A stretch of 64,000 nucleotides of DNA from the NCBI RefSeq assembly GCF_016031615.1, contig NZ_JACYXC010000001.1:4898001-4962000 (forward strand). The letters run 5' to 3'. Position 1 is the first letter of the stretch. The number at the start of each line of letters is the position of its first letter. A program made the translations under genes and the position numbers. The DNA is from Streptomyces pactum. Lineage in GTDB: Bacteria > Actinomycetota > Actinomycetes > Streptomycetales > Streptomycetaceae. Below, piece after piece: positions 9,357-17,607 of the stretch. The notes beneath the pieces were generated by a model. That model saw only the letters and a list, made by a program, of their open reading frames with translations, was not told where the DNA came from and did no database searches.

Positions 9357-9411
9357 GCGGTCAGCACATGGCGTACGCCGACTTCACGTGGCCGCAGTCA
9401 GGCGGCTGCGG

Positions 9412-10041
9412 CTACGGCCGGGTCCAGCCGTCGGCGAAGTCGCACTGGAGGTCGGTCCAGCGGCGAAGCTCGGCGGGGGAGTAGCTGGGGTAGCCGAGGC
9501 GTCCCACGCCCATGACCCACCGGGCCCAGAGGCCGTCGGGCTCCGTGAAGCGGTCGGCGTGGTGGGTGCCGAGGTGGGCGTCGAGGCGGAGGAGGGCGCC
9601 GAGGGCTGCGGGCTGGTCGTAGTAGAGGTCGGTGCGGGGGAGGTAGCGATCGAGTTAAGCGGTGAGGAGCTCGGCGTCCGCGCGCGTGCCGAAGCGGGCC
9701 AGAGCGAAGCAGTAGGCACCGCCGGAGTAGCAGACCTCGCTGGCCAGGAGCAGGTCGCCGATGCGTGCCCGGAACCGTTCGCGGCGGTCGACTCCGATCA
9801 GCCAGCCGGCGGTGAGGCGCGAACGCCATTCGTATCCGAGGAGGGCTTCGAGTTCCTCGTCGTTGATCGCGGCGGCGTCGGCGATCAGCTGCCGGGTGAA
9901 GCGTGTGGTGTGCCACCACCGGGGGCCGAGGAACCGCCCGCCATTCAGTACGAGGTAGCGCGGGAGGCCGCCGTACAACCTCGTCACGTACCTCTCGATC
10001 ACGTGGCCGTGGCCGACTTCCTCGGGGTGCTGGGACGGCAT
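9412..10041 (-). pseudogene. DUF6000-family protein, interrupted by an in-frame TAA
   Basis: From the ATG at 10041 (MPSQHPEEVGHGHVIERYV) the frame runs 128 codons to a TAA at 9655-9657. It continues in the same frame without another stop to the TAG at 9412-9414. The reconstructed 209-residue protein reads through as ELLTA-stop-LDRYLPRTDLYYDQPAALG and ends LQCDFADGWTRP. The first part has ASEVCYSGGAYCFALARFG. This pattern resembles the family I know as DUF6000, of unknown function; intact members have tyrosine (TAC) where the stop falls. One base change has therefore split it. It lies 112 bp downstream of the unknown gene at 10154-11083, in the same direction. Confidence 0.72.
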
Positions 10042-10153
10042 CGGTCACCTCTCCGGGTGCAGGTCGGTTCGGTCGGTCCACGTGGGGGCGACGAAGACGT
10101 CGGCCTCTCGGTCTATGCCGGTCATCGGTGGGGGGACCACCACATCGCTCGGG

Positions 10154-11083
10154 TCACCGGTTGCCGGCGGCGTTGCGCTCGGCATCGAGGATCCGCACGC
10201 GCAGCAGCCGGTACTGCTCCACCAGCAAGGCGTGGCTGCCACGGCTGCCGTGAGCCGGGAGGAAGTGCAGGGCGTCATCGACCGCGGCGCCGGCCTCCTC
10301 GTACTCCCCGCAGATCAGGAGGCCGATCGCCAGCCAGTAGTGCATGCCGTGATCACCGGGGTGTTCGGTGAGCGCCTGCCGGGCGTGCTCGACCAGGACC
10401 GGGCCCTGCTCGGGGAAGTACCGCGAGTTCGCCAGCCCGTTGAGGCAGACATCCATCACCGCGCGGCTCCGGTCGGGGTGGTTCCACGCCTCCCTCATCA
10501 GGTCGAGCGCGTGGTCGGGTGCGTGGGTGCGGTCCCCGAACGCGGCCAGCGACCGCAGGGCGGTCAGTGCCGGCTCGGTACGCCGGTGCGCGGTGGCCCG
10601 GACGAGGCGGCTGTGCGCCAGCAACTGGTACAGGGCCCGGAAGGAGAAGTTGGTCCGGAGCTTCCCGCCCTGATGGAGGCAGGCGAAGTAGGCGGTGCTC
10701 GCGGCCTGTTCGCCGAGCTGCTCGATCCGGACGGCCACCGCCTCCACGACCGGGTCGGTGTCCACCGTGTCGGACGTGATGAAGGCGTAGCCCAGCGCCC
10801 ACTTCTCCTCGATCATCTTCCGGTGCTCGGGCTCCACGTGCGCGGCCAGCCACCGGGCGCACTCGACCGCGGTGTCGAGGCTGGGGGCGGAGAGGAAGCG
10901 GCGCCGCCAGTAGCGGTCGGCGCAGATCAGGACCCGGTCGGTGGCGAAGTCCGTGGAGGTGATGGTGATGTCGGGGACGACGCCTGTGTCGAACAGTTCC
11001 TCGGCGATCGACTCGCAGAGCCGTTCGAGGGCACGGAGATCCGACTGCGGGGCGCGGCTGAGCCGCCGGGCTATCTCACTCAC
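10154..11083 (-). CDS. Hypothetical protein, helical, possibly TPR-like
   Basis: I do not recognise this family. The start is a GTG at 11083 (MSEIARRLSRAPQSDLRALERL), giving 309 residues. The protein is rich in Ala, Leu, Arg and Glu. Its second half has spaced helical pairs, such as HPGDHGMHYWLAIGLLICGE followed by YEEAGAAVDDALHFLPAHG, that look like tetratricopeptide repeats. There is no signal peptide, membrane helix or obvious catalytic motif. It sits upstream of the DUF6000 pseudogene and may share its transcript; both belong to the accessory region between ychF and the phosphatase gene. Confidence 0.6.
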   Translation of the reverse strand: MSEIARRLSRAPQSDLRALERLCESIAEELFDTGVVPDITITSTDFATDRVLICADRYWRRRFLSAPSLDTAVECARWLAAHVEPEHRKMIEEKWALGYAFITSDTVDTDPVVEAVAVRIEQLGEQAASTAYFACLHQGGKLRTNFSFRALYQLLAHSRLVRATAHRRTEPALTALRSLAAFGDRTHAPDHALDLMREAWNHPDRSRAVMDVCLNGLANSRYFPEQGPVLVEHARQALTEHPGDHGMHYWLAIGLLICGEYEEAGAAVDDALHFLPAHGSRGSHALLVEQYRLLRVRILDAERNAAGNR

Positions 11084-11371
11084 GCCATGATCGTCTCATC
11101 GCTTCGCACCGGAGAACGGGAGTCGGGTGCCGGCTCTCGCCGGTGGCCGGCGGGCCACCCGCGAGGCCGACCGTACGGACTGCCGGCGGCTGACCGTGCC
11201 GGCACAGACGTTCGCCGGGGTGTCCGCTCCGGCAGTGGGCCGCTTCCGGTTCCCGTGCGCGGGCCATCTACCTCCTGAACGTGGCCCCTGTGGCTCCGGC
11301 GCGCCGAGGCGGGCGGGGTGGGACATGCTGGTGGGGAGGGATCGCAGGCGTCCGTGCCGGGAGGGCGCGAC

Positions 11372-14233
11372 ATGGGTGAGGCGACACCGGGGCCCGCCGG
11401 CACACCGCGGGCCGGCGGGCAGGTGCCCGGCCGGGGTGCGGCCGAGCTGGCGGACGTCCTGGCGCCGCACCTGATCGAGGCCGTGCAGCGGTCCGGGGGG
11501 TACGGGGGTGGCGTCTACCTGCGCTCCCCGGACCGGCGCTCGCTGGTGCTGGCCGCGGTCACCGGGGTGCCCCGTTCCGTGGTGCGCCTGTGGTGGCGCA
11601 TCCCGGTCAGCGGGGCGCTGCCCGCCCCGGAGGCGTATCGCACCGGGCGCCCGGTGCACCTGGCGGACGAGGGCGAGACGATGCGCCGCTATCCGCAGAT
11701 GCTGGTGGGTACCCCCTACCAGTTCGCCTCGCACTACGAGCCGGTGCGGGTCGCCGGTGAGGTGGTCGGGGTGGTGCTGGTGCTGTGGTCCACGTCCGTG
11801 GAGGCCGCCTCCGGTGACGGTGGGCGGGTGCTGGAGGGAACCGTGGCGGCGCTCGGGGCCGCGCTGTCCCAGCCGGCCCTCGGCGGCCCGGTGGAGTACG
11901 ACGGCGAGCCGCGCGGCATACGGCTGCCCGGCGAGGCGTCCGGGGTGCGCGTCGGGGTGATCGACTGGGATCTGGACACCGGCCGGTTCGTGGGCGACGA
12001 GGGGGCCTGCGAGGTGCTGGGCATCCCCACAGAGCACTGCGGCGGGACGATGGCCGACCTGGAGGACCGGATCTTCCCGGAGGACCTGCACGAGTTGCGG
12101 GCGGCGAGGCGGGACGCGGAGCGGAACGGGTGGATCCAGGGCAGGGTGTTCCGTATCAGGGACGACCCGCCGGAGGAGGACGGCGGCGGGAAGCGGACGG
12201 CCCCACCGGACGACGTGGCGGGCGCGGGCACGGAGGTGGCGAGGGCGGGCGGCACGGGTCCGGCCGGGAGGGGGTGCCCCACGCGCCGGGGCCGGGCGCG
12301 GGCGGGCCGGGGACAGCCGGTGCGGGCGCGGCGGAGGCGGCGGAGGCCGGTGGTCCGGAAGCGGCCGATGGAGGGCCGCCCGGCGTGCGCGGTACTCCCG
12401 GCGGGCCGGGCCGAGGGGGCGGCGGAGACCGGCGGGACGAGCCGGGCAGGCGCGGGCGGGCCGGGGAGCGGTCACCGGGCGGCGGTCGGGTGGGGTGTCG
12501 GCGGGCCGGAGGACGACGAGGTCCGGTACCGGCCGGTGGAGCTGTGGGGCCGCTTCGTGCTGCCGGAGGGCGAGCCCGCGGCCACCGCCGGGGTGCACCG
12601 CCGGGTGGCGGGCGTGGTGGTGGACGCGGTCTCCGGCCCCACCGCCGCCGAGGCCGCCGAGCGGCTGCCGGACGGGGTGTTCGCGCTCGACCCGGACGGC
12701 CGGCTCACCTACGCCAACCGCAGCTGTGAACAGCTGCTGCGCTGCGCCCGAGAGGAGCTGCTGGGCCGCCGCCCCTGGCACGTGCTGCCCTGGCTCTCCG
12801 ACCCGGCGTACGAGGACCGGTACCGCGCCGCGATGCTCTCCCAGCAGTCCACGTCGTTCCTGGCCCGTCACCCGGTCGGCCAGTGGCTCGGCTTCGTGCT
12901 CCACCCCGACGCGTACGGCCTCACCGGCCGGGTGGTGCCGAGCCACCCGCCGCCCGAACAGCAGGCCGCGCCGGCCGCCGCCCCGGTGACCGAGCCGGGG
13001 CCGGAGATCGCCGCGCCGGTGGCGATCACCCGGCCGGGCGCGCTCTACCACGTGGTCCACCTGGCGAGCGTGCTCACCGAGGCGGTCAGCGTGCGGGAGG
13101 TCTGCCAGGCCGTGGCCGACCGGCTGCTGCCCATGTTCGGCGGCCATGAGCTGGCCCTCTACCTGGTCCGGGACCGGCGGATGTACCTCGCCTGGGAGTC
13201 CGGCTACCCCGAGGGCTTCCTGGACAGCTTCGAGGGCGTGGGGCTGGACGCCCGGCTGCCCGGGGTGGAGACCCTCACCTCGGGCGTACCGATCTTCTTC
13301 GAGTCCCCCGAGGACCTGGCCGGCGCGTACCCGGGCATCGCCATGGACCGGATGCGCTCCTGGGCGTTCCTGCCGCTGATCGCCTCCGGGCACCCGGTGG
13401 GCTCGTGCATCCTCGGCTACGACGCGACGCATCCGTTCACCGCCGACGAGCGGGCCGCGCTGACGGCACTCGGCGGCCTGGTGGCCCAGGCGCTGGAGCG
13501 GGCCCGGCTGTACGACGCCGAGTTCGCCCTGGCCCGCGGGCTGCAGGACGCGCTGCTGCCGCACCGGTTGCCCCCGGTGCGCGGGCTGGACACCGCCGCG
13601 CGCTACCTGCCCGGTACGCAGGGGATGGAGATCGGCGGCGACTGGTACGACGTGATCGAGACGCCCGGCGGGGTGGCGCTGGTCATCGGGGACGTGGAGG
13701 GGCACAGCGTGGCCGCCGCCGCGGTCATGGGCCAGCTGCGCAGCGCGGTGAACGCGCTGGCCACCAGCGAGGCGGGCCCGGCGGAGGTGGTCGGTCGCAC
13801 CAACAGCCTGCTGGCCGACCTGGACGCCGGGCTCTTCGCCACCTGCTGCTACCTGGAGGTGGATCCCCGCACCGGGCGGGGCCTGGCCGTACGCGCCGGG
13901 CACACCGCCCCGGTGCTCCGGCACCCGGACGGCCGTACCGAGCTGCTCGCCGTGGAGGGCGGTCTGATGCTCGGCGTGGACGCCCGGGAGCGCTACCCGG
14001 TCACCCCGGTGGAACTGCCGCGCGGTTCGGTGCTCTCCCTCTACACCGACGGGCTGGTCGAACAGCGCGGGCAGGACATCGAGGACGGGGTACGCGCGCT
14101 GTGCGACTGCCTGGCGCGTACGCCCGCGGAGCCGCTGGAGGAGATGGCGGACAGCGTGGTGCAGGCGGCGCGCAGGACCGCACAGCGGCCGGACGACGTG
14201 GCCCTGCTGCTGGCCAGCCGGCGGGGAGACTGA
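11372..14233 (+). CDS. PP2C-family (SpoIIE-type) serine phosphatase with GAF and PAS sensors
   Basis: I chose the ATG at 11372 (MGEATPGPAGTP) because GGGAGG lies 7 bases upstream; an in-frame GTG at 11318 would add 18 residues. The order is a GAF-like domain (about 28-145), a PAS-like domain (about 175-265), a roughly 115-residue low-complexity Arg/Gly insert (12175-12520), a second PAS (LPDGVFALDPDGRLTYANRS, about 425-490), a GAF domain (about 560-715) and the phosphatase (about 725-950). Phosphatase marks include GGDWYDVI, VIGDVEGHS, LYTDGLVE and DDVALLLA. Such proteins dephosphorylate anti-anti-sigma factors in partner-switching circuits. No partner gene is adjacent. The insert's Arg-rich composition and AGG codons are unusual, and another frame there reads more naturally. 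Confidence 0.87.
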   Translation: MGEATPGPAGTPRAGGQVPGRGAAELADVLAPHLIEAVQRSGGYGGGVYLRSPDRRSLVLAAVTGVPRSVVRLWWRIPVSGALPAPEAYRTGRPVHLADEGETMRRYPQMLVGTPYQFASHYEPVRVAGEVVGVVLVLWSTSVEAASGDGGRVLEGTVAALGAALSQPALGGPVEYDGEPRGIRLPGEASGVRVGVIDWDLDTGRFVGDEGACEVLGIPTEHCGGTMADLEDRIFPEDLHELRAARRDAERNGWIQGRVFRIRDDPPEEDGGGKRTAPPDDVAGAGTEVARAGGTGPAGRGCPTRRGRARAGRGQPVRARRRRRRPVVRKRPMEGRPACAVLPAGRAEGAAETGGTSRAGAGGPGSGHRAAVGWGVGGPEDDEVRYRPVELWGRFVLPEGEPAATAGVHRRVAGVVVDAVSGPTAAEAAERLPDGVFALDPDGRLTYANRSCEQLLRCAREELLGRRPWHVLPWLSDPAYEDRYRAAMLSQQSTSFLARHPVGQWLGFVLHPDAYGLTGRVVPSHPPPEQQAAPAAAPVTEPGPEIAAPVAITRPGALYHVVHLASVLTEAVSVREVCQAVADRLLPMFGGHELALYLVRDRRMYLAWESGYPEGFLDSFEGVGLDARLPGVETLTSGVPIFFESPEDLAGAYPGIAMDRMRSWAFLPLIASGHPVGSCILGYDATHPFTADERAALTALGGLVAQALERARLYDAEFALARGLQDALLPHRLPPVRGLDTAARYLPGTQGMEIGGDWYDVIETPGGVALVIGDVEGHSVAAAAVMGQLRSAVNALATSEAGPAEVVGRTNSLLADLDAGLFATCCYLEVDPRTGRGLAVRAGHTAPVLRHPDGRTELLAVEGGLMLGVDARERYPVTPVELPRGSVLSLYTDGLVEQRGQDIEDGVRALCDCLARTPAEPLEEMADSVVQAARRTAQRPDDVALLLASRRGD

Positions 14234-14482
14234 GCCGCGGACCGGTCGGCGGGGTGCGTGAGCCGCAGGGCGGCCGTCCCGGCCGGTCCCGGGCCCGTGT
14301 CCCGGCTCGTCGCTCCGGTCCTTCCTCGGCTCTCCGTCCTGGTCGGGCCGGTCCTCAGCCCGGTCCTCCGTCAGGCCGCCGCATGGCGGGGGTGGGGCGG
14401 CCGCGGTACGGGCCGGGGCCGGCTGCCGCGCGGTGAGGCGGACCGCCCCGCCGCGGCCGCGGTACAGGGCCGCGGGGCGCGG
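14234..14482. other. Convergent intergenic region
   Basis: The 249 bp between the phosphatase and the M1 peptidase 3' ends is GC-rich, without a convincing gene. No hairpin stands out clearly enough to call a terminator. Confidence 0.4.
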
Positions 14483-15895
14483 TCAGGGCCGGGCGGGCTT
14501 GCCGTTCCCGTACAGCCAGGTGTCGAAGAGCGGGCCGAGGTCCTTGCCGGCCTTCCGCTCGCAGAGGGCGATGAACTGCGTGGTGTCGGCGTTGCGGTGC
14601 CGGTGGGTCCGCGCCCAGGTGCGGAGGATGTCGAAGAAGGTGTCGTCGCCGACGGCGCGGCGGACCTTGTGCAGCACCATCGCGCCGCGCTTGTAGACCG
14701 GCGGGTCCAGCAGCCGGGCGGCGGTGGGCGGCTCGGCCGGCGGGAAGGCCCAGATGCCGTCGCTCGCCCGGTCCGTGCCGTCCCAGTAGCCCCGGAAGAT
14801 GGTGTCGGCGTCGCGGCCCTGCCGCTGTTCCTGCCACAGCCACTCGGCGTAGGTGGCGAACCCCTCGTTGAGCCAGATGTCTCGCCAGGAGCGGGGGGTG
14901 ACGGAGTTGCCGAACCACTGGTGGGCGAACTCGTGCACCAGCAGCAGCTCGTCGGGCGCGGAGTTGAAGTACGGCCGGGTCTGGGTCTCCAGCGCGTACC
15001 CCAGGTCGGGGTTGTCGTCGATGACGACCCCGGTGGCGGCGAAGGGGTACGGGCCGAACAGTTCGCTCTGCCAGGCGAGGATCTCACCGACCTGCGCGGT
15101 GACGTCCTGGCTGCCCTCCCGCTCCTCGCGGTCGACCGCGTCGTACTGCGGCACCCCGTCGGCGGTGGTGGTGTCGGTGACCTCGAAGTCGCCGACCGCC
15201 ACGGTGGCCAGGTAGCTGGCCATCGGCTCCCGGACGTGCCACCGGAAGGTGCGGCGGTCGCCGTCCACCTGCCGGCTCTCCAGCACGCCGTTGGACACGG
15301 CGGTACTGCCGTCGTCGGGCAGGGTGACGGAAATGTCGTAGGCGGCCTTGTCGGACGGGTGGTGGTTGCCGGGGAACCAGGCCATCGAGCCGGCCGGTTC
15401 CCCGAGCCCGACGGCGCCGTCCGCGGTGGGAACCCAGCCCTCGATGGACCCGTCGGGGTCGGTGACGGTCTTCGGGGCGCCGTCGTAGCGGATGCGGGTC
15501 TTGAAGATCCGGCCCTTGGCCAGCGGGGAGCGCGGGGTGACGACCAGTTCGGTGCCGCGCCGGGTGAACGTGGCCGCCAGGCCGTCCACGGTGGCCTGCC
15601 GCACGTGCAGCCCGTCGAGGTCGAGGCTGAAGGAGCGGAGCGTGGTGGTGGCCCGGGCGGTGATGTCCGCGGTGGCCTTCAGCCGCCGGGCGCCGGACGC
15701 CAGGTCCAGGGTGAGGTTGTAGTGGGTGACGTCGTAGCCGCCGTTGCCGAGGCCGGGGAAGAGCGGGTCGCCGGCTCCGGAGGCGCCGGCCCGGCCGGAC
15801 CCGGCCCGCGGGGCGTCGCCGCCACCGGAACAGGCCGTGCAGGCGATGAGCAGCGCGGCGCCGCACAGTGCGCGCAACGAGGGACGACGGGACAC
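14483..15895 (-). CDS. M1-family zinc metallopeptidase, secreted lipoprotein
   Basis: An aminopeptidase N-type enzyme predicted to act outside the membrane. From the GTG at 15895 (GAGGAG lies about 8 bases upstream) the protein begins MSRRPSLRALCGAALLIAC, a lipoprotein signal with lipobox LIAC and Cys19 as the probable lipid site. The zinc site is HEFAH (321-325) with the third ligand Glu344 in LNEGF, the exact HExxH-18-E spacing of family M1. The upstream ALETQ matches the substrate-binding GAMEN-type motif. The length is 470 residues, short for M1 because the C-terminal helical domain is absent, as in other actinobacterial lipoprotein members. The frame stays open another 87 codons upstream, but that part is low-complexity and precedes the signal peptide. 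Confidence 0.9.
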   Translation of the reverse strand: MSRRPSLRALCGAALLIACTACSGGGDAPRAGSGRAGASGAGDPLFPGLGNGGYDVTHYNLTLDLASGARRLKATADITARATTTLRSFSLDLDGLHVRQATVDGLAATFTRRGTELVVTPRSPLAKGRIFKTRIRYDGAPKTVTDPDGSIEGWVPTADGAVGLGEPAGSMAWFPGNHHPSDKAAYDISVTLPDDGSTAVSNGVLESRQVDGDRRTFRWHVREPMASYLATVAVGDFEVTDTTTADGVPQYDAVDREEREGSQDVTAQVGEILAWQSELFGPYPFAATGVVIDDNPDLGYALETQTRPYFNSAPDELLLVHEFAHQWFGNSVTPRSWRDIWLNEGFATYAEWLWQEQRQGRDADTIFRGYWDGTDRASDGIWAFPPAEPPTAARLLDPPVYKRGAMVLHKVRRAVGDDTFFDILRTWARTHRHRNADTTQFIALCERKAGKDLGPLFDTWLYGNGKPARP

Positions 15896-16330
15896 GGTGC
15901 GGGCTCCTCGGCTCGGGTCGGCGGTGACGGACGCGGCCCGGGGCGCGGTGCGGTGCCGAAGGCCGCGGTCGTGGTGCGGGGCCGGGCGGTGGACGGCACG
16001 GATGGCGGACGGGCGGTGGACGGGCGGTGTACTGGCCTGCGGCCGGGCGGTGGCCGGGACGGCACGGTGAGCAGGGACGGTGGTGCGGCCGGGGAGGGCG
16101 GGGGCCGTCGGCGGCCGGGGCGGCCCGCCCGGGTGGGAAGATCGGTTGACGGACATTCAACTGCCGTCCCCCGCCCTTGTCGAACGACTCCGCGCCGGAT
16201 CGCGTCATGGTGACGGCTTAAACCTCGCTGAGCTGCGGTTCACCACTTCCGGTGATGCTCTGGCCTGTAGTTGCGGCGGCCGGAGAGCCGTTGCCAAGCT
16301 GGTCCCGACCGCCGAACCCTGGGAGTGGAC
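15896..16330. other. Divergent intergenic region, peptidase to GntR gene
   Basis: The first part (about 15960-16060) contains imperfect GGGCGGTGGACGG repeats. The part from 16145 to 16330 is lower in GC and presumably holds the GntR promoter. An open frame there (LAELRFTTSGDALACSCGG) has no recognisable family and runs into the GntR gene in another frame, so I do not call it a gene. Confidence 0.4.
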
Positions 16331-17080
16331 GTGGCGATTGGTGAACAGCCCGCATACCTCCGCGTCGCCGGTGATCTGCGGAAGCGGATCGTCGCGGGAG
16401 AGCTCCCGCCGCACACCCGGCTCCCCTCGCAGGCGCGCATCCGTGAGGTGTACGGGGTCTCGGACACCGTCGCGCTGGAGGCCCGCAAGGTGCTGATGGC
16501 CGAAGGGCTGGTGGAGGGCCGGTCGGGGTCGGGGACGTACGTGCGGGCCCGGCCCGAGCAGCGCACCCTGGTCCGCAGCGGTTTCCGGGGCCGGGTCTCC
16601 ACCCCCTTCCGGCAGGAGCAGGCCGACGAGGACCACCGCGGCACCTGGGAGTCGCGCAGCGAGCGGGAGCCCGCCGAGCCGCGGATCGCCGAGCGGCTGG
16701 CCATCACCCCCGGGGCCGAGGTGATGCGCACCCGGTACGTCTTCCGCACCGCGGGCGAGGTCACCATGGCGTCCACGTCCTGGGAGCCGCTGGCCATCAC
16801 CGGACGGACCCCGGTGATGCTTCCCGAGGAGGGACCGCTGGCCGGGCGCGGGGTGGTGGAGCGGATGGCGGCCATCGGGCTGGAGGTGGACAACGTGGCC
16901 GAGGAGGTCACCGCCCGCCCCGGTCTCGCCGAGGAGACGATGACCCTCGGCGGGGTGCCCGGCCACTACGTGCTGGTCGTCTCCCGCACCTTCTACGCGG
17001 GTGGGCGGCCGGTGGAGACCGCCGACGTCGTGAGCCTCGCCGACCGGAACCGGGTCTCCTACCGGCTGCCGGTGCGGTGA
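16331..17080 (+). CDS. GntR-family transcriptional regulator, HutC/UTRA subgroup
   Basis: The GTG at 16331 (AIGEQPAYLRVAGDLRKRI) has GGGAG six bases upstream. Residues 5-75 form the winged-helix domain (LPPHTRLPSQARIREVYGVS, then GLVEGRSGSGTYVRARP). Residues about 95-245 are a UTRA-like ligand domain (GAEVMRTRYVFRTAGEVTMA, then LVVSRTFYAGGRPVETADVV). The length is 249 residues. Such regulators repress genes for uptake or catabolism of small metabolites and release DNA on binding the ligand. The nearest candidate target is the amino acid permease 0.5 kb downstream on the same strand, but nothing in the sequence proves a link. Confidence 0.86.
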   Translation: MAIGEQPAYLRVAGDLRKRIVAGELPPHTRLPSQARIREVYGVSDTVALEARKVLMAEGLVEGRSGSGTYVRARPEQRTLVRSGFRGRVSTPFRQEQADEDHRGTWESRSEREPAEPRIAERLAITPGAEVMRTRYVFRTAGEVTMASTSWEPLAITGRTPVMLPEEGPLAGRGVVERMAAIGLEVDNVAEEVTARPGLAEETMTLGGVPGHYVLVVSRTFYAGGRPVETADVVSLADRNRVSYRLPVR

Positions 17081-17140
17081 CCGGGGGCGGACGGCCGGCG
17101 ACGACCCGGGGTCCGGTCGGGCCGTGCGACGGCTGAGCCC

Positions 17141-17240
17141 GACCCCGACGGCGCCCCGGGCCCCGCGACGGCGCCCCGGGGCCCTGCGACGACGCCCGGG
17201 GCCCCGCGACGGCGCCCCGGGCCCTGCGGCGGCGTCGCCC
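17141..17240. repeat. Intergenic tandem repeat of about 20-21 bp, about five units
   Basis: Within the 527-bp gap 17081-17607, units resembling CCCGCGACGGCGCCCCGGGG follow one another from 17141 to 17240, with small differences. Further GC-rich irregular repeats (GGCAGGGCCCGGC) continue to about 17400. The last 150 bp are lower in GC and probably hold the permease promoter. CGGATATCGG occurs at about 17460 and again at about 17524. There is no credible gene. Confidence 0.65.
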
Positions 17241-17607
17241 GGCCCGGGCGACGACCCGGCGCCGGCCGGTCCGGCCAGCCAGACCCCGCCCAGCCAGGAC
17301 CCGGCCCCGGCCAGGCAGGTCCCCGGCCCACGGCCGGGCAGGGCCCGGCAGCCAAGCCCCGGTCCCGGCAGGGCCCGGCCCCGGCAGGGCCGCCGGGTAC
17401 CGGCCGCGGCCCTGGTGGCGGCCGGCCGCCGTCCCGGGGACCCCGACTCGGCCCCTGTCCGGATATCGGTGCCGGGCAGGGGCCGAAACCTGTTGCAAAC
17501 GTCACAGAGTGCCAGGTCAGCGCCGGATATCGGAATACCTCCGGTCGTAACGCTCGTACGATGCATGGGTTTGTGCCGGTAACGGGGGGCGAAGGGAGTG
17601 CCAGACC

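Noticed and set aside
9331..10371. Plus-strand frame opposite the DUF6000 pseudogene
   Set aside because: Antisense shadow; the minus strand reads as a recognisable family interrupted by one stop.
14258..16213. Long open frame antisense to the M1 peptidase
   Set aside because: Its product is Gly/Val/Asp/Arg-rich with no domain; it mirrors the codon bias of the peptidase gene, which has HExxH, a signal peptide and a ribosome site.
16080..16496. Frame containing LAELRFTTSGDALACSCGG before the GntR gene
   Set aside because: Short Cys-containing stretch looked protein-like, but it has no family, no good start and overlaps the GntR start in a different frame.
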